From positions 1 through 33,484 of the forward strand of contig JACQWT010000030.1 of assembly GCA_016209145.1 (NCBI GenBank): a stretch of DNA of 33,484 nucleotides, given 5' to 3'. The position numbers and the translations under genes are program-made. Each line of letters opens with the position of its first letter. The first letter of the stretch is position 1. Shown here piece by piece: positions 22,554-31,536 of the stretch. The stretch is from Deltaproteobacteria bacterium (GTDB lineage Bacteria > Myxococcota_A > Polyangia > Polyangiales > Polyangiaceae). Under the pieces are notes generated by a model, which made no database searches, was not told the origin of the DNA, and worked only from the letters and a program-made list of their open reading frames with translations.

Positions 22554-23867
22554 ATGAAGGCCTCAGACGCACGCAAAGAGCCTGGAGCGACAGGAACCGT
22601 TCACCCCGGCCCGCGACGCCGGCCGGAGCGCCGGCCGCACGTCGCGGCGGGCCTGCTCGTGCTGCTCGCGGTCCTGCTCCAGTGGCAGGCCGAGGCTCGC
22701 GCTCAGGGCACCGGCACGGCCAAGCAGCTCTCCCAGCACGAGACGCTCACGGCCAAGGCCAGCGGCGAGCCCTACCAGCTTCTCAAGGGTGGGGCCGTCG
22801 CGAAGTACGAGCTTTCCGGCCCGGCCAAGTACCAGGTCAAGATCGTGGCGATCTACCCGGTGGCGGCCAAGGACGCGCGCATGGTGTCGCTGCAAGCGGT
22901 CACCAAGGGCCAGAGCCTCGGGCCGTTCCAGTTCAACCCGAAGCCCGCCGCCGCCCCCGCCGCAGCCTGGAAGGAATCGGCCACCATCAAACCCTCGACT
23001 CCGGGCGGGATCTTCGTCGACGTGCTGGAGAAGACCGAGACCTGGGAGTTCTCGGTGCCCGACGCCGGAACCGACGGAGTGGCGCTTCGCGTGGAGCCGG
23101 CGGCCGGCGCCCGAGCCCCGCTCGATCCCGCCTCGGCGGTCGTGTCGGCACCGCTGCCCGCACCGCCCCCGAAGCCCAAGCCGGCGCCCAAGCCCGAAGC
23201 CAAGCCGAAGCCCGAGGCCAAGCCGAAGCCCGAGGCCAAGCCCGCGGCGAAGCCGGAGCCGAAACCCGAGCCGGAGCCCGAGAAGATCAAGCTCCCCGAT
23301 GAGTTCAAGAACAAGGCCGAGGCGGAGCAGCCCGGGGAAGGAGCGACCGATGACCTCGATCTGAGCCTGGTGAGCGGCCTGGGCGCCGGCCTGAGCATCG
23401 AGCCCATGGACACGGACTTCGCGCCATTCTTGTCCTACCGGCTGTGGTTTCACCCGGTCTTCGGCATGAGCTTCCGAGCGGCGGTGGCGGCCAAGTCGGC
23501 GCAGGCGCTCGTGAGCTCCTCTCCCAGCGGCCAGCCGGGCACGGGCAGCGAGATGGCCAAGGCCCAGAGCGTGCGCGGCGACTTCGTGCTCGCGCTCTTC
23601 GCGAACCTCGTGCGCGGCGAGAATTCCGCGTTCTACCTGACCGGCGGAGCTGGGCCGGCGCTGCTCAAGCCAGAGCGCCAGGAGCTCGGCGTGGGGCTGC
23701 GCGCCGGAGGGGGCCTCGGCGTGGAGTTCTCGCCGGAGAGCCTGCACGGCGTGGGCTTCACGCTGGAGAGCGGGCTGTGGGTGGCGAGCTTCGCTCCCCC
23801 CGAGATGGGCACCGTGCTCTCGCCGAGCCTGAGCCTGGCGGTGCAGTACTACCTGAACCGCGACTGA
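22554..23867 (+). CDS. Secreted protein with Lys/Pro linker and barrel-like C-terminus
   Basis: 437 aa. A long charged N-terminus precedes a hydrophobic helix (HVAAGLLVLLAVLLQWQAEA) and an ARAQ-type cleavage site at about residue 50. Residues about 55-195 form a beta-rich domain (YQLLKGGAVAKYELSGPAKY, VKIVAIYPVAAKDARM, TETWEFSVPDAGTDGVALRV). Residues about 205-245 are a KPEAKPKP repeat linker of the kind that spans the periplasm or peptidoglycan. The C-terminal 170 residues alternate in a manner suggesting an outer-membrane barrel (FLSYRLWFHPVFGMSFRAAV, LGVGLRAGGGLGVEF, LSPSLSLAVQYYLNRD). The ATG at 22554 follows GGAAGAG. No family name can be given; envelope location is inferred. Confidence 0.78.
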   Translation: MKASDARKEPGATGTVHPGPRRRPERRPHVAAGLLVLLAVLLQWQAEARAQGTGTAKQLSQHETLTAKASGEPYQLLKGGAVAKYELSGPAKYQVKIVAIYPVAAKDARMVSLQAVTKGQSLGPFQFNPKPAAAPAAAWKESATIKPSTPGGIFVDVLEKTETWEFSVPDAGTDGVALRVEPAAGARAPLDPASAVVSAPLPAPPPKPKPAPKPEAKPKPEAKPKPEAKPAAKPEPKPEPEPEKIKLPDEFKNKAEAEQPGEGATDDLDLSLVSGLGAGLSIEPMDTDFAPFLSYRLWFHPVFGMSFRAAVAAKSAQALVSSSPSGQPGTGSEMAKAQSVRGDFVLALFANLVRGENSAFYLTGGAGPALLKPERQELGVGLRAGGGLGVEFSPESLHGVGFTLESGLWVASFAPPEMGTVLSPSLSLAVQYYLNRD

Positions 23868-23878
23868 CGGCCTCCGGA

Positions 23879-23925
23879 CGCCGCCGGCCCGGCTGCTCCA
23901 CCCATCGTCGCGCCCGCCGGCGGCG
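23879..23925 (+). terminator. GC-rich inverted repeat after secreted-protein gene
   Basis: CGCCGCCGGC at 23879-23888 can pair with GCCGGCGGCG at 23916-23925 across a 27-nt loop, beginning 12 bp after the stop at 23867. There is no U-tract, and GC-rich DNA gives such pairings by chance, so this is weak. Confidence 0.25.
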
Positions 23926-23938
23926 GCGGCGCGGCATG

Positions 23939-23960
23939 TGGCCACCGTTTACCTTTGCAA
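23939..23960 (+). promoter_or_regulatory. Shared upstream motif, copy 2
   Basis: GTGGCCACCGTTTACCTTTG and the next CA lie 89 bp before the first PKD lipoprotein start. It matches copy 1 at 22401-22422 at 19 of 22 positions. A weaker relative (GTCGCCAACGTCAACGTTG at 31443) stands 94 bp before the second PKD gene. Confidence 0.35.
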
Positions 23961-24027
23961 TCGGCGCCATGCCTGCCGGAGAATGCAAGAGCGCCGGTTC
24001 CCCGGCGCCCCTATCCGAGGAGGGGTC

Positions 24028-27000
24028 ATGCGACGGACTATCGTGGGAGCTGTCCTGCTCGCGCTTGCAGGTTGCACGAGCGAGGAAAACATCAACCCGC
24101 TTGCGGTGCTGAGCGGACCGCCCTCGGCCCGAGTCGGCGAGCCGGCCATCTTCGACGGGAGCCTGAGCACCGATCCCGACGGCCGCATCGCCTCGTGGGT
24201 ATTCGACTTCGGCGACGGCAAGAGCTCCGCGATGCCGCAGGCGTCCGTAGCAAGCCACGTCTACGCGGAGGCCAAGCCGTACGTGGTCACGCTGACCGTG
24301 ACCGACGACGCTGGCGGCACCCACTCGGCCTCGCAGGAGATCGTCGTCACCGCCAATGCGCCACCAAGCGCGGCCTTCACCGCAGCCGCCATCGCTCGGA
24401 TCAAGGAGCCCGTGTCCTTCGACGCCTCCGGCTCGAGCGACCCCGACGGGACGATCGTGAAGTACGCCTGGGACTTCGGCGACGGCAACAACGGCTCCGG
24501 CCCGTCCCTGAGCCACGCCTTCGAGAAGCCCGGGCCGTACGAGGTCAAGCTCACGGTCACCGACAACGACGAGGCCGAGTCGAGCACCACGCGCTCGGTC
24601 GAGATCCTTCCCAACCAGCTCCCGGTGCCGAACATCGCCGGCCCGGCCACCGCGCGGGTGGACGAGATCGTGGCCTTCGACGGCAGCGCTTCGAGCGATC
24701 CCGACGGGCTCGTAGCCAAGTACGAGTGGGACTTCGACTACGACGGCAACAGCTTCGAGGCCGATCCCGATGCCGGCGGCCCCATCGCCAACCACGCCTT
24801 CGACAAGGCCGGCCCGTACACCGTGGCGCTGCGCGTCACCGACAACGACGCCGAGAGCAGCATCACCACGCACCCGGTCGAGGTCATCGCCAACGCGCCG
24901 CCGGTGGCGGTCATCAACGGGCCGGCCAAGGTGCGCATCAACGAGATCGCCAGCTTCGACGGCTCGGGCTCGAGCGACCCCGACGGCAAGATCACCTCGT
25001 ACGAGTGGGACTTCGAGTACGACGGCAAGGATTTCAAGGCGGACGCCACCGGCCCGGACGCCAACACCACCTTCTCCAAGGACGGGGCCTACACCGTGGC
25101 CCTGCGCGTGACCGACAACGACGGTGACTCGAGCCTCGTCTCCCACGTCATCGCGGTCACGCCCAACCTGCCGCCCGTGGCCAAGGCAAGCGGCCCGGCC
25201 AAGGTACGCATCGACGAGCCGGCGAGCTTCAACGCCGCGGGCTCGAGCGATCCCGACGGCCAGATCGCCAAGTACGAGTGGGACTTCGAGTACGACGGCA
25301 AGGATTTTAAGGGCGACGCCGCGGGACCCGCCGTGAACCACGCCTTCCCGAAGGCGGGTTCCTTCGCCGTGGCCCTACGCGTCACCGACAACGACGGCGC
25401 CGCCGGCACGACCACGCACGCCATCACCGTGACGCCGAACGAGCCTCCGAGCGCGGCGATGACCGGGCCGAGCAAGGTGCGCGTGAACGAGCTCGCCCTC
25501 TTCGACGGTGCCGGCTCGCAGGATCCGGACGGCAAGGTCGTGAAATACGAGTGGGACTTCGACTACGACGGCAAGGTCTTCGGCACGGACGGCTCCGGGC
25601 CGAAGGCCACGCACGCCTATGCCCCGGCGGGCAGCTACCTCGTTGCCCTGCGCGTCACCGACAATGACGGCGACACGGACATCGACTCCCAGCCGATCGA
25701 GGTCACGCCCAACCAGGCGCCCAAGCCGGCCATCGCGGGCCCGGCCCAAGTGCGCATCGACGAGCTGGCGAGCTTCGACGGCTCGGGCTCGACCGACCCG
25801 GACGGGCTAGTAGCCAAGCACGAGTGGGACTTCGACTACGACGGCAAGCTCTTCGATGTCAACGCCACCGGGCCCACGGTAGGCACCAGCTACCCGAAGG
25901 CCGGCTCGTACACCGTCGCCCTGCGTGTCACCGACAACGACGGCGAGAGCACCACGACGACGCATGCGCTCGTGGTGACGCCGAACCAGGCGCCGAGCGC
26001 GGCGCTTCAAGGTCCGGTCTCGGTGCGCATTGGCGAGCTGGCGAGCTTCGACGGCTCGGGCTCGACCGATCCCGACGGCAAGATCGCCAAGCACGAGTGG
26101 GACTTCGACTATGACGGCAAGATCTTTGACGTCAACGCTACCGGCGCGACTGCCAACACCACCTATGCCAAGGCCGGCTCCTACACCGTCGCCCTGCGCG
26201 TCACCGACAACGACGGCGGCGAGCACATCGCCACGGCGGTGCTCGTGGCTACGCCCAACCAAGTCCCGGTGGCCACGCTCAAGGCCCCGACCTCGGTGCG
26301 CATCGACCAGATCGCCAGCTTCGACGGCTCGGGCTCGACCGATCCGGACGGGTTGGTAGCCAAGCACGAGTGGGACTTCGACTACGACGGCAAGATCTTC
26401 GACGTCAACGCTACCGGGCCCACGGCCAACACCAGCTACCCGAAGGCCGGCTCGTACACCGTCGCCCTGCGCGTCACCGACAACGACGGCGGCGAGCACA
26501 TCGCCACGGCCGTGCTCGTGGTCACGCCCAACCAGCCGCCGGTGGCCAGCCTCAAGGGCCCTGCGCAGGTGCGCATCAACCAGATCGCCGGCTTCGACGG
26601 GAGCGGCTCGAAGGACGCCGACGGCGTCGTGGCCAACTACGAGTGGGACTTCGACCACGACGGGCAAAACTTCGACGTTGACGGCTCCGGGGTCAAGGTC
26701 AACACGAGCTGGGGCAGCGCCGGCTCGTACCTTGTCGGCTTGCGCGTGACCGACAACGATGGCGGCGAGAACCTCGCCACGGACGGCGTGGCGGTCACGC
26801 CCAACCAGGCGCCCGCGGCCGCGATCAAGGGGCCCGCCCAGGTGCGCATCGACGAGACCGCGAGCTTCGACGGCGGCGGCTCGAGCGATCCCGACGGCAA
26901 AATCACCTCGTACGAGTGGGATCTCGACTACGACGGCAACAACTTCGACGTCGACGCGACCGGGCCCACGGTCAACACGACCTACCCGAACGACGGCTCG

Positions 27001-28263
27001 TACACGGTCGCCCTACGCGTGACCGACAACGATGGCGACGAGAATCTCGCCACGCACGTCTTGACGGTCAAGCCCAACCAGGCACCCGCGGCTGCGATCA
27101 AGGGGCCGGCCCAGGTGCGCATGGGCGAGATCGCAAGCTTCGACGCGACCGCATCGAGCGACGCCGACGGCAAGGTCGTGAAACACGAGTGGGACTTCGA
27201 CTACGACGGCAACAGCTTCGACATCGATGCCACCGGCCCGACGGTCAACACTACCTATCCGAGCAACGGCTCCTTCCTCGTCGCCCTGCGCGTGACCGAC
27301 AACGATGGCGCCGAGGACGTCACCACGCACGCCTTGACGGTCAAGCCCAATCAGGCGCCCGTGGCCGCGATCAAGGGCCCGGCCCAGGTTCGCATCGACG
27401 AGATCGCGAGCTTCGACGGTGCCGGATCGAGCGACGCCGACGGCCAGGTCGTCAAGTACGAGTGGGACTTCGACTACGCGCCCGACAACTTCACCCTGGA
27501 CGCCACCGGGCCCACGGCCAACACGTTCTACCCGAACGCCGGCTCCTATGTCGTCGCGCTGCAGGTCACCGACAACGACGGCGCCGTGGGCTTCGCCACG
27601 GCCGCGATCGAGGTCGCGGCCAACAAGGCGCCGGTGGCGGTCATCGCCGGGCCGACCAAGGGCGACCTGAACGAGCTTTTGAGCTTCGACGGATCCGGCT
27701 CGAGCGACACCGACGGCACGGTCGAGCTCTACGAGTGGGACTTCGACTACGACGGCAACAACTTCGACGTCGAGGCCGCCGGCGCGGCGGTCAACCACGC
27801 CTACCTCTCGCCTGGCGCGTACACGCTGGCGCTGCGCGTCACCGACAACGACGGCGCGACGAACATCGCCACGCGCCAGGTGACGATCGAGCAGCTCAGC
27901 ATTCTGACCATCATCAGCGTGAATCCCAGCTCCGGCCCGCGCCAGGGCGGCACGACGGTGACGATCGCGGGCACGGGCTTTACCCTGCCGGCGAACGGCA
28001 ACGCCGTCACCTTCGGCGGCAACGCGGCCACGGTGCTCACCCGTCCCGACCCGACCACCCTGGTCGTAGTAACGCCGGCCGGCGTGCCCGGTCCCGTAGA
28101 CGTCACGGTGGCCAACGGCAACGGCAGCGCCACCCTGCCGAACGGCTACGCCTACGGCGGCGGGCTACGCCTACGGCGGCGCGGGCAACCGCGCCAGCCA
28201 GGACTACTGCTGGATCGACGGGACGGCCGGCTCGCCGATCGGCTTCGCGCCGGGGGCGGATGA
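24028..28263 (+). CDS. Giant PKD-repeat lipoprotein, N-terminal part (frameshifted)
   Basis: 1411 codons before an out-of-frame stop. The signal peptide MRRTIVGAVLLALAGC has a lipobox (Cys16). Fourteen PKD domains of about 91 residues follow; each has SFDGSGSSDPDG, YEWDFDYDG and VALRVTDNDG elements. An IPT/TIG domain comes next (VNPSSGPRQGGTTVTIAGTG). PKD and IPT domains act in cell-surface adhesion and as extracellular spacers. The reading frame is broken at 28144-28181 by an exact 19-bp tandem duplication, after which it reads 28 or so unrelated residues to 28263. With one copy removed, the frame joins the downstream part and the gene is 2036 codons, ending at 30157. The ATG at 24028 follows a strong GAGGAGGGG site. 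Confidence 0.88.
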   Translation: MRRTIVGAVLLALAGCTSEENINPLAVLSGPPSARVGEPAIFDGSLSTDPDGRIASWVFDFGDGKSSAMPQASVASHVYAEAKPYVVTLTVTDDAGGTHSASQEIVVTANAPPSAAFTAAAIARIKEPVSFDASGSSDPDGTIVKYAWDFGDGNNGSGPSLSHAFEKPGPYEVKLTVTDNDEAESSTTRSVEILPNQLPVPNIAGPATARVDEIVAFDGSASSDPDGLVAKYEWDFDYDGNSFEADPDAGGPIANHAFDKAGPYTVALRVTDNDAESSITTHPVEVIANAPPVAVINGPAKVRINEIASFDGSGSSDPDGKITSYEWDFEYDGKDFKADATGPDANTTFSKDGAYTVALRVTDNDGDSSLVSHVIAVTPNLPPVAKASGPAKVRIDEPASFNAAGSSDPDGQIAKYEWDFEYDGKDFKGDAAGPAVNHAFPKAGSFAVALRVTDNDGAAGTTTHAITVTPNEPPSAAMTGPSKVRVNELALFDGAGSQDPDGKVVKYEWDFDYDGKVFGTDGSGPKATHAYAPAGSYLVALRVTDNDGDTDIDSQPIEVTPNQAPKPAIAGPAQVRIDELASFDGSGSTDPDGLVAKHEWDFDYDGKLFDVNATGPTVGTSYPKAGSYTVALRVTDNDGESTTTTHALVVTPNQAPSAALQGPVSVRIGELASFDGSGSTDPDGKIAKHEWDFDYDGKIFDVNATGATANTTYAKAGSYTVALRVTDNDGGEHIATAVLVATPNQVPVATLKAPTSVRIDQIASFDGSGSTDPDGLVAKHEWDFDYDGKIFDVNATGPTANTSYPKAGSYTVALRVTDNDGGEHIATAVLVVTPNQPPVASLKGPAQVRINQIAGFDGSGSKDADGVVANYEWDFDHDGQNFDVDGSGVKVNTSWGSAGSYLVGLRVTDNDGGENLATDGVAVTPNQAPAAAIKGPAQVRIDETASFDGGGSSDPDGKITSYEWDLDYDGNNFDVDATGPTVNTTYPNDGSYTVALRVTDNDGDENLATHVLTVKPNQAPAAAIKGPAQVRMGEIASFDATASSDADGKVVKHEWDFDYDGNSFDIDATGPTVNTTYPSNGSFLVALRVTDNDGAEDVTTHALTVKPNQAPVAAIKGPAQVRIDEIASFDGAGSSDADGQVVKYEWDFDYAPDNFTLDATGPTANTFYPNAGSYVVALQVTDNDGAVGFATAAIEVAANKAPVAVIAGPTKGDLNELLSFDGSGSSDTDGTVELYEWDFDYDGNNFDVEAAGAAVNHAYLSPGAYTLALRVTDNDGATNIATRQVTIEQLSILTIISVNPSSGPRQGGTTVTIAGTGFTLPANGNAVTFGGNAATVLTRPDPTTLVVVTPAGVPGPVDVTVANGNGSATLPNGYAYGGGLRLRRRGQPRQPGLLLDRRDGRLADRLRAGGG
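24091..27890 (+). repeat. PKD-coding tandem repeat array, 14 units of about 273 bp
   Basis: Fourteen direct repeats encode the PKD domains, with a period near 273 bp. Units 7-9 (about 25715-26530) are the most similar to one another at DNA level, sharing long stretches such as the GACTTCGACTACGACGGCAA core. Units 1-2 and 14 are the most divergent. Such an array is prone to unequal recombination and to assembly collapse. Confidence 0.85.
28144..28181 (+). repeat. Exact 19-bp tandem duplication disrupting the reading frame
   Basis: GGCTACGCCTACGGCGGCG occurs at 28144-28162 and again, without a break, at 28163-28181. It lies just after the IPT domain (NGYAYGG). Removing one copy restores a single open frame from 24028 to 30157 (6111 coding bases, divisible by three). 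The unit itself encodes GYAYGG, so an internal short repeat may have seeded the slip. Confidence 0.95.
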
Positions 28264-28282
28264 TTCCAACCTGGCGACTACG

Positions 28283-30157
28283 TTGCCGTTCGACTTCGTC
28301 TACTTCGGTGAGCTCTTCGGCGCGGGCGCGCCGCTGCGCGTGACCACGAACGGCTGGGCCTCGTTCACCGACACCTCGGCGGCCTTCCAGCATCTTTTCG
28401 CCGCGCCGAACCCGGCGCTGCCCAAGAACATGCTGGCGCCGTTCTTCTTCGACCAGCGCATCGCCGCCGGCGGAAACGTGTACGTGCGCACCGTTGGCGC
28501 GCAGCCCAACCGCCAGCTCGTGGTGCAGTGGGAGGCCATGACCAGCGCGGCCGGCCCGAGCGAGAGGTACGCCTACCAGCTCGTGCTCTACGAGGAGAGC
28601 CACGACATCAAGCTCCAGTACCGCAACACGCAGCTTCTCGACGGCAACCCGGCCAACGACCGGCCCGGCGGGGCGACCGCGCTCATCGGCATCCAGAACG
28701 CCGACGGCAGCGACGGGGTGCAGTTCTCGCGTAACACCTACCAGCTCGGCCTGGAGCCGGGCGGCCGGACCATCGTGTTCCAGCCCCAGCCGGCGGGCGG
28801 CTACGCCATGCTGGCCGGCCTGAAGCAGCTCCACGTCGCCAACACCACGGCTCCGGCCGGCAGCAGCCTGGCGAGCTATACGCCGATCACGCTGACTTTC
28901 TCCCGCGCTCTCGATCTGTCGAGCGCCGTGGCGGGCAGCACGGTCTACATCCGCAACGAGACCCAGGCCGTCAACCTCCCGGTGACCCTGAGCTTCCCCG
29001 GCGGCAACAAGGACCAGATCACGATCGCGCCGCAGGCTCCCTTCAGCCCGGGCGACCAGTACACGGTCAACGTGACCACCGGGCTGCGCGACACCGACGG
29101 CGGGCCGCTGTCGCAGGATCCGCTCGGGCTCTCCTGCGGTAACAACTCGCCCACGGCCTACTCCAGCGTATTCTGGCCGCTGCCTTCCGTGGCGTACACG
29201 GTGAACTTTGGCGGTCGCAACCCCTACGCCATTGCCCTCGAGGCCGGAGGCAGCATGTGGGTGACGGAGGTCAACAACGACGAGCTGCTCGAGCTCAACC
29301 CTTCGAGCCGGGCATGGCTCGGGACCACGTGGCTCGGGGGCGGGGCGAATTCGCCCGAGGGCCTGGCCCTGACGGCCAACCGCGCCTACGTGGCCAACCG
29401 GGGGAGCAACGACACCAACCGCGCCGACATCGGCCCGACACCCGCTCTCGACATGGGCAACGTCAACTTCGGCAACTGCAACGAGCCCACCGATGTGGCG
29501 ATAAACTCCAGCCAGACTCGCGCTTATTACGCGTGCAGCAACAACGACCGCGTCGCAGCCTTCGACCTCGCCACCTTCACCCAGTGCGACCTCAACGGCG
29601 CCTTGCCCGGAGCGGAGCTCGATCCGGTCGGCGCCAGCAGGGCCCGCGGCATTGCCACCCGTCCGGGCGACGACACCTGGTACTTCTTCGTGTCCGACAA
29701 CCAGTTCCTGCGCATCCAGGCGGGCCCGTGCGATGGCTTCACGTCCGACGTGGCCACGGCCACGAACATCGGCGGCAGCGAGCCCTGGGACGTGGTCGCG
29801 ACGACCACCCGCGCGTACGTGACGCAGAACGGCGGCTCCGACCGGCTGGTGGTCATGAACGCAGATCCGGTCAGCCCGTCCTTCGGCCAGTGGGTGGCCT
29901 CGCTCAACTTCGGCGGGGGCACCAATCCCCGCCTGATGGCCCTCAACGCCAACGCCTCGGTTCTGGGCGTGGCGCTCAACGGCAGCGACGATCTCTCTCT
30001 CATCAGGACCAGCAACAACACCGAGATCGTGCGCGTCCCGCTGGACGGCGCGGGCTGCTGGGATGCCGTCGGCGTGGCCGCCGTAGATCTCGGCGGCGGT
30101 CGCACGCAGTGGTGGGTCACCTGCCCGAACGACAACCGGATCGTGATCGTGCAGTAG
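28283..30157 (+). CDS. Giant PKD-repeat lipoprotein, C-terminal part (frameshifted)
   Basis: This frame is open from the duplication onward; TTG at 28283 is only a nominal start and there is no ribosome binding site, so independent translation is unlikely. The sequence begins in a beta domain (PFDFVYFGELFGAGAPLRVT, TNGWASFTDTSAAF) like NIDO-type surface domains. A bacterial Ig-like domain follows (PITLTFSRALDLSSAVAGST, VNVTTGLRDTDGG). The last 300 residues form a YVTN-like beta-propeller (NPYAIALEAGGSMWVTEVNN, EGLALTANRAYVANRGS, NEPTDVAINSSQTRAYYACS, NDNRIVIVQ). It is the C-terminal half of the lipoprotein starting at 24028. The stop at 30157 lies only 4 bp from the convergent Uma2 gene's stop. 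Confidence 0.85.
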   Translation: MPFDFVYFGELFGAGAPLRVTTNGWASFTDTSAAFQHLFAAPNPALPKNMLAPFFFDQRIAAGGNVYVRTVGAQPNRQLVVQWEAMTSAAGPSERYAYQLVLYEESHDIKLQYRNTQLLDGNPANDRPGGATALIGIQNADGSDGVQFSRNTYQLGLEPGGRTIVFQPQPAGGYAMLAGLKQLHVANTTAPAGSSLASYTPITLTFSRALDLSSAVAGSTVYIRNETQAVNLPVTLSFPGGNKDQITIAPQAPFSPGDQYTVNVTTGLRDTDGGPLSQDPLGLSCGNNSPTAYSSVFWPLPSVAYTVNFGGRNPYAIALEAGGSMWVTEVNNDELLELNPSSRAWLGTTWLGGGANSPEGLALTANRAYVANRGSNDTNRADIGPTPALDMGNVNFGNCNEPTDVAINSSQTRAYYACSNNDRVAAFDLATFTQCDLNGALPGAELDPVGASRARGIATRPGDDTWYFFVSDNQFLRIQAGPCDGFTSDVATATNIGGSEPWDVVATTTRAYVTQNGGSDRLVVMNADPVSPSFGQWVASLNFGGGTNPRLMALNANASVLGVALNGSDDLSLIRTSNNTEIVRVPLDGAGCWDAVGVAAVDLGGGRTQWWVTCPNDNRIVIVQ

Positions 30158-30161
30158 GCCG

Positions 30162-30752
30162 TCACCTCGCCGGAGGGGCTTCGGGCGGCCACCAGCGCTC
30201 CAGCTCGAGCTCTACCTCGGCGAACGGCTCGGCGCGGACCCGGGCCGCGCCCTCGAACTGCCCGGCCACGACCCAGCGTCCCTGCTCGAGGCGGAACACC
30301 TCCAGGATCTGCTGGTGCGGCTCGACGAGCCAGACGTGCGCCACGGCCTCGCGGGCGTAGATCCCGAGCTTGCGGATCCGGTCCAGGCGCACGGTCGAGG
30401 GCGAGAGCACCTCGCACACCCAGTCGGGCGCCTGCACGAAGAAAGCTGCGTCGGCCGGGAACGCCGGCATTCTCTCGCGCCGCCAGCCGGCGAGGTCGGG
30501 CACCAGCACGTCGTCGCCCAGGTGCAGCTCGGGCTCGTCCAGGATCCACCAGCCCCCCGGCCCGCCCGATCCACCTCGCGGGCGGTCGAACGGGCCGAAC
30601 AGCTCCGCGCCGAGCGCCGAGCTCGCCCGCGCGTGGCCGGACGCGGGGCGAGGCAGGACGACGAGCTCGCCGTCGATGATCTGGGCCAGCATGCGATCGG
30701 GGACCTTCAGCAGATCCTCGCAGCTAGCTCGCTTGGCCGCAGGGTGTTGCAT
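30162..30752 (-). CDS. Uma2 family protein (DUF820, PD-(D/E)XK-like)
   Basis: 196 aa, usual length for the family. Motifs: YxxLLKVPDRMLAQIIDGEL-like start (residues 12-31), VLPRPASGHARASSALG, DDVLVPDLAGWRRERMP (the catalytic-like D with downstream residues), PDWVCEVLSPSTVRLDRIRK, KLGIYAREAVAHVWLVEP. The fold is that of PD-(D/E)XK nucleases, but biological function is unknown; the family is expanded in myxobacteria and cyanobacteria. ATG at 30752 has GGAGG at 7 bp spacing, preferred over the TTG 3 bp upstream. It converges with the PKD gene. Confidence 0.88.
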   Translation of the reverse strand: MQHPAAKRASCEDLLKVPDRMLAQIIDGELVVLPRPASGHARASSALGAELFGPFDRPRGGSGGPGGWWILDEPELHLGDDVLVPDLAGWRRERMPAFPADAAFFVQAPDWVCEVLSPSTVRLDRIRKLGIYAREAVAHVWLVEPHQQILEVFRLEQGRWVVAGQFEGAARVRAEPFAEVELELERWWPPEAPPAR

Positions 30753-30980
30753 CAAGCCGCCTCCACAGGGAAACGCGCGCTCCCATCGCCGGGCCTCAGG
30801 CGCTGCGGCCCTGCTCCTTGCTGCTGCGCCGCGTCTGCCTCCCGCCCCGGCCCGCCAAGCCCAGCCGCCGGATGTGCCCGATGCGCCGGCGCGGCAGACG
30901 CCGTACTCGCTTGATCCGGATCATGAACCGATTGTGCCACGCCGCTCCGGCAGCCACAAGGTTGCTCGGGCCGCAGCCGC

Positions 30981-31334
30981 TCAAGACATCCGGCTCTCGA
31001 TCCGTTCGACGCGGCCGCAGAGCGCGTCGAGATCCCTGCGCAACCGCCGCGTCTCTCCGCCCGCCGTCTCGATGAAATGCTCGAAGCGGTCCTCCAAGCG
31101 ACCGAGCCGCACATTGGTCTGCTCGATGCGCTCCTGTACGGCGGCGAAGCCGCGGATGGTGTCGCGCGTGAGCTCGTCGAGGCGTAGGTTGGTCTGCTCC
31201 AGCTTCGCGTTGGTCTGCTCCAGCTTCGCGTTGGTCTGCTCCACCCGCGCGTTGGTCTCCCTGAGCAGGTCGGCCAAAGTGGCGAACCCGGCCTCCATCA
31301 CGCGCTCCAGGCGGCTTGTGCTCTCTTCCTCCAT
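30981..31334 (-). CDS. Coiled-coil protein with heptad repeats
   Basis: 117 aa, not assigned to a named family. From ATG 31334 (MEEESTSRLERVMEAGF) it is almost entirely helical, with a repeated TNAKLEQ heptad (residues about 26-46) and further heptads (TNLRLDEL, TNVRLGRLEDRFEHFIE). It lacks a signal peptide or membrane helix and probably forms a long parallel coiled coil or binds partners. The heptad region is encoded by the 21-bp repeats at 31188-31260. It lies divergent from and 200 bp before the second PKD gene; the Uma2 gene follows 228 bp downstream. Confidence 0.75.
   Translation of the reverse strand: MEEESTSRLERVMEAGFATLADLLRETNARVEQTNAKLEQTNAKLEQTNLRLDELTRDTIRGFAAVQERIEQTNVRLGRLEDRFEHFIETAGGETRRLRRDLDALCGRVERIESRMS
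31188..31260 (-). repeat. 21-bp tandem repeat encoding heptads
   Basis: GTTGGTCTGCTCC starts at 31188, 31209 and 31230, and a shortened GTTGGTCTCC at 31251, giving a 21-bp period. The first two units share the spacer AGCTTCGC exactly. One unit is one coiled-coil heptad, so gains or losses would keep frame. Confidence 0.9.
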
Positions 31335-31536
31335 GCTAGCCGCAGCATAGCACGCGGCCGGCGCGCCCGCCACGCGGTGGCTCGCCCCTGCCCATGGGAG
31401 AAGCGGCCGCAGCCGCAGCCGGCCCCGGCCGCGAAACCGCGATGTCGCCAACGTCAACGTTGTGTTTCGTCCGGCCTTCGTCAACAATGCGCGTGCTCGC
31501 CGGGTAGGGAAGCCCGGCACGAAGCCTGGAGGACAC

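Noticed and set aside
24091-27890. CRISPR-like array suggested by regular DNA repeats
   Set aside because: The period is about 273 bp, it is fully coding, and units are PKD domains.
30796-30924. Short basic ORF (MIRIKRVRRLPRRRIG...)
   Set aside because: It has no ribosome binding site and no recognised family; Arg-rich translations are common by chance in this composition.
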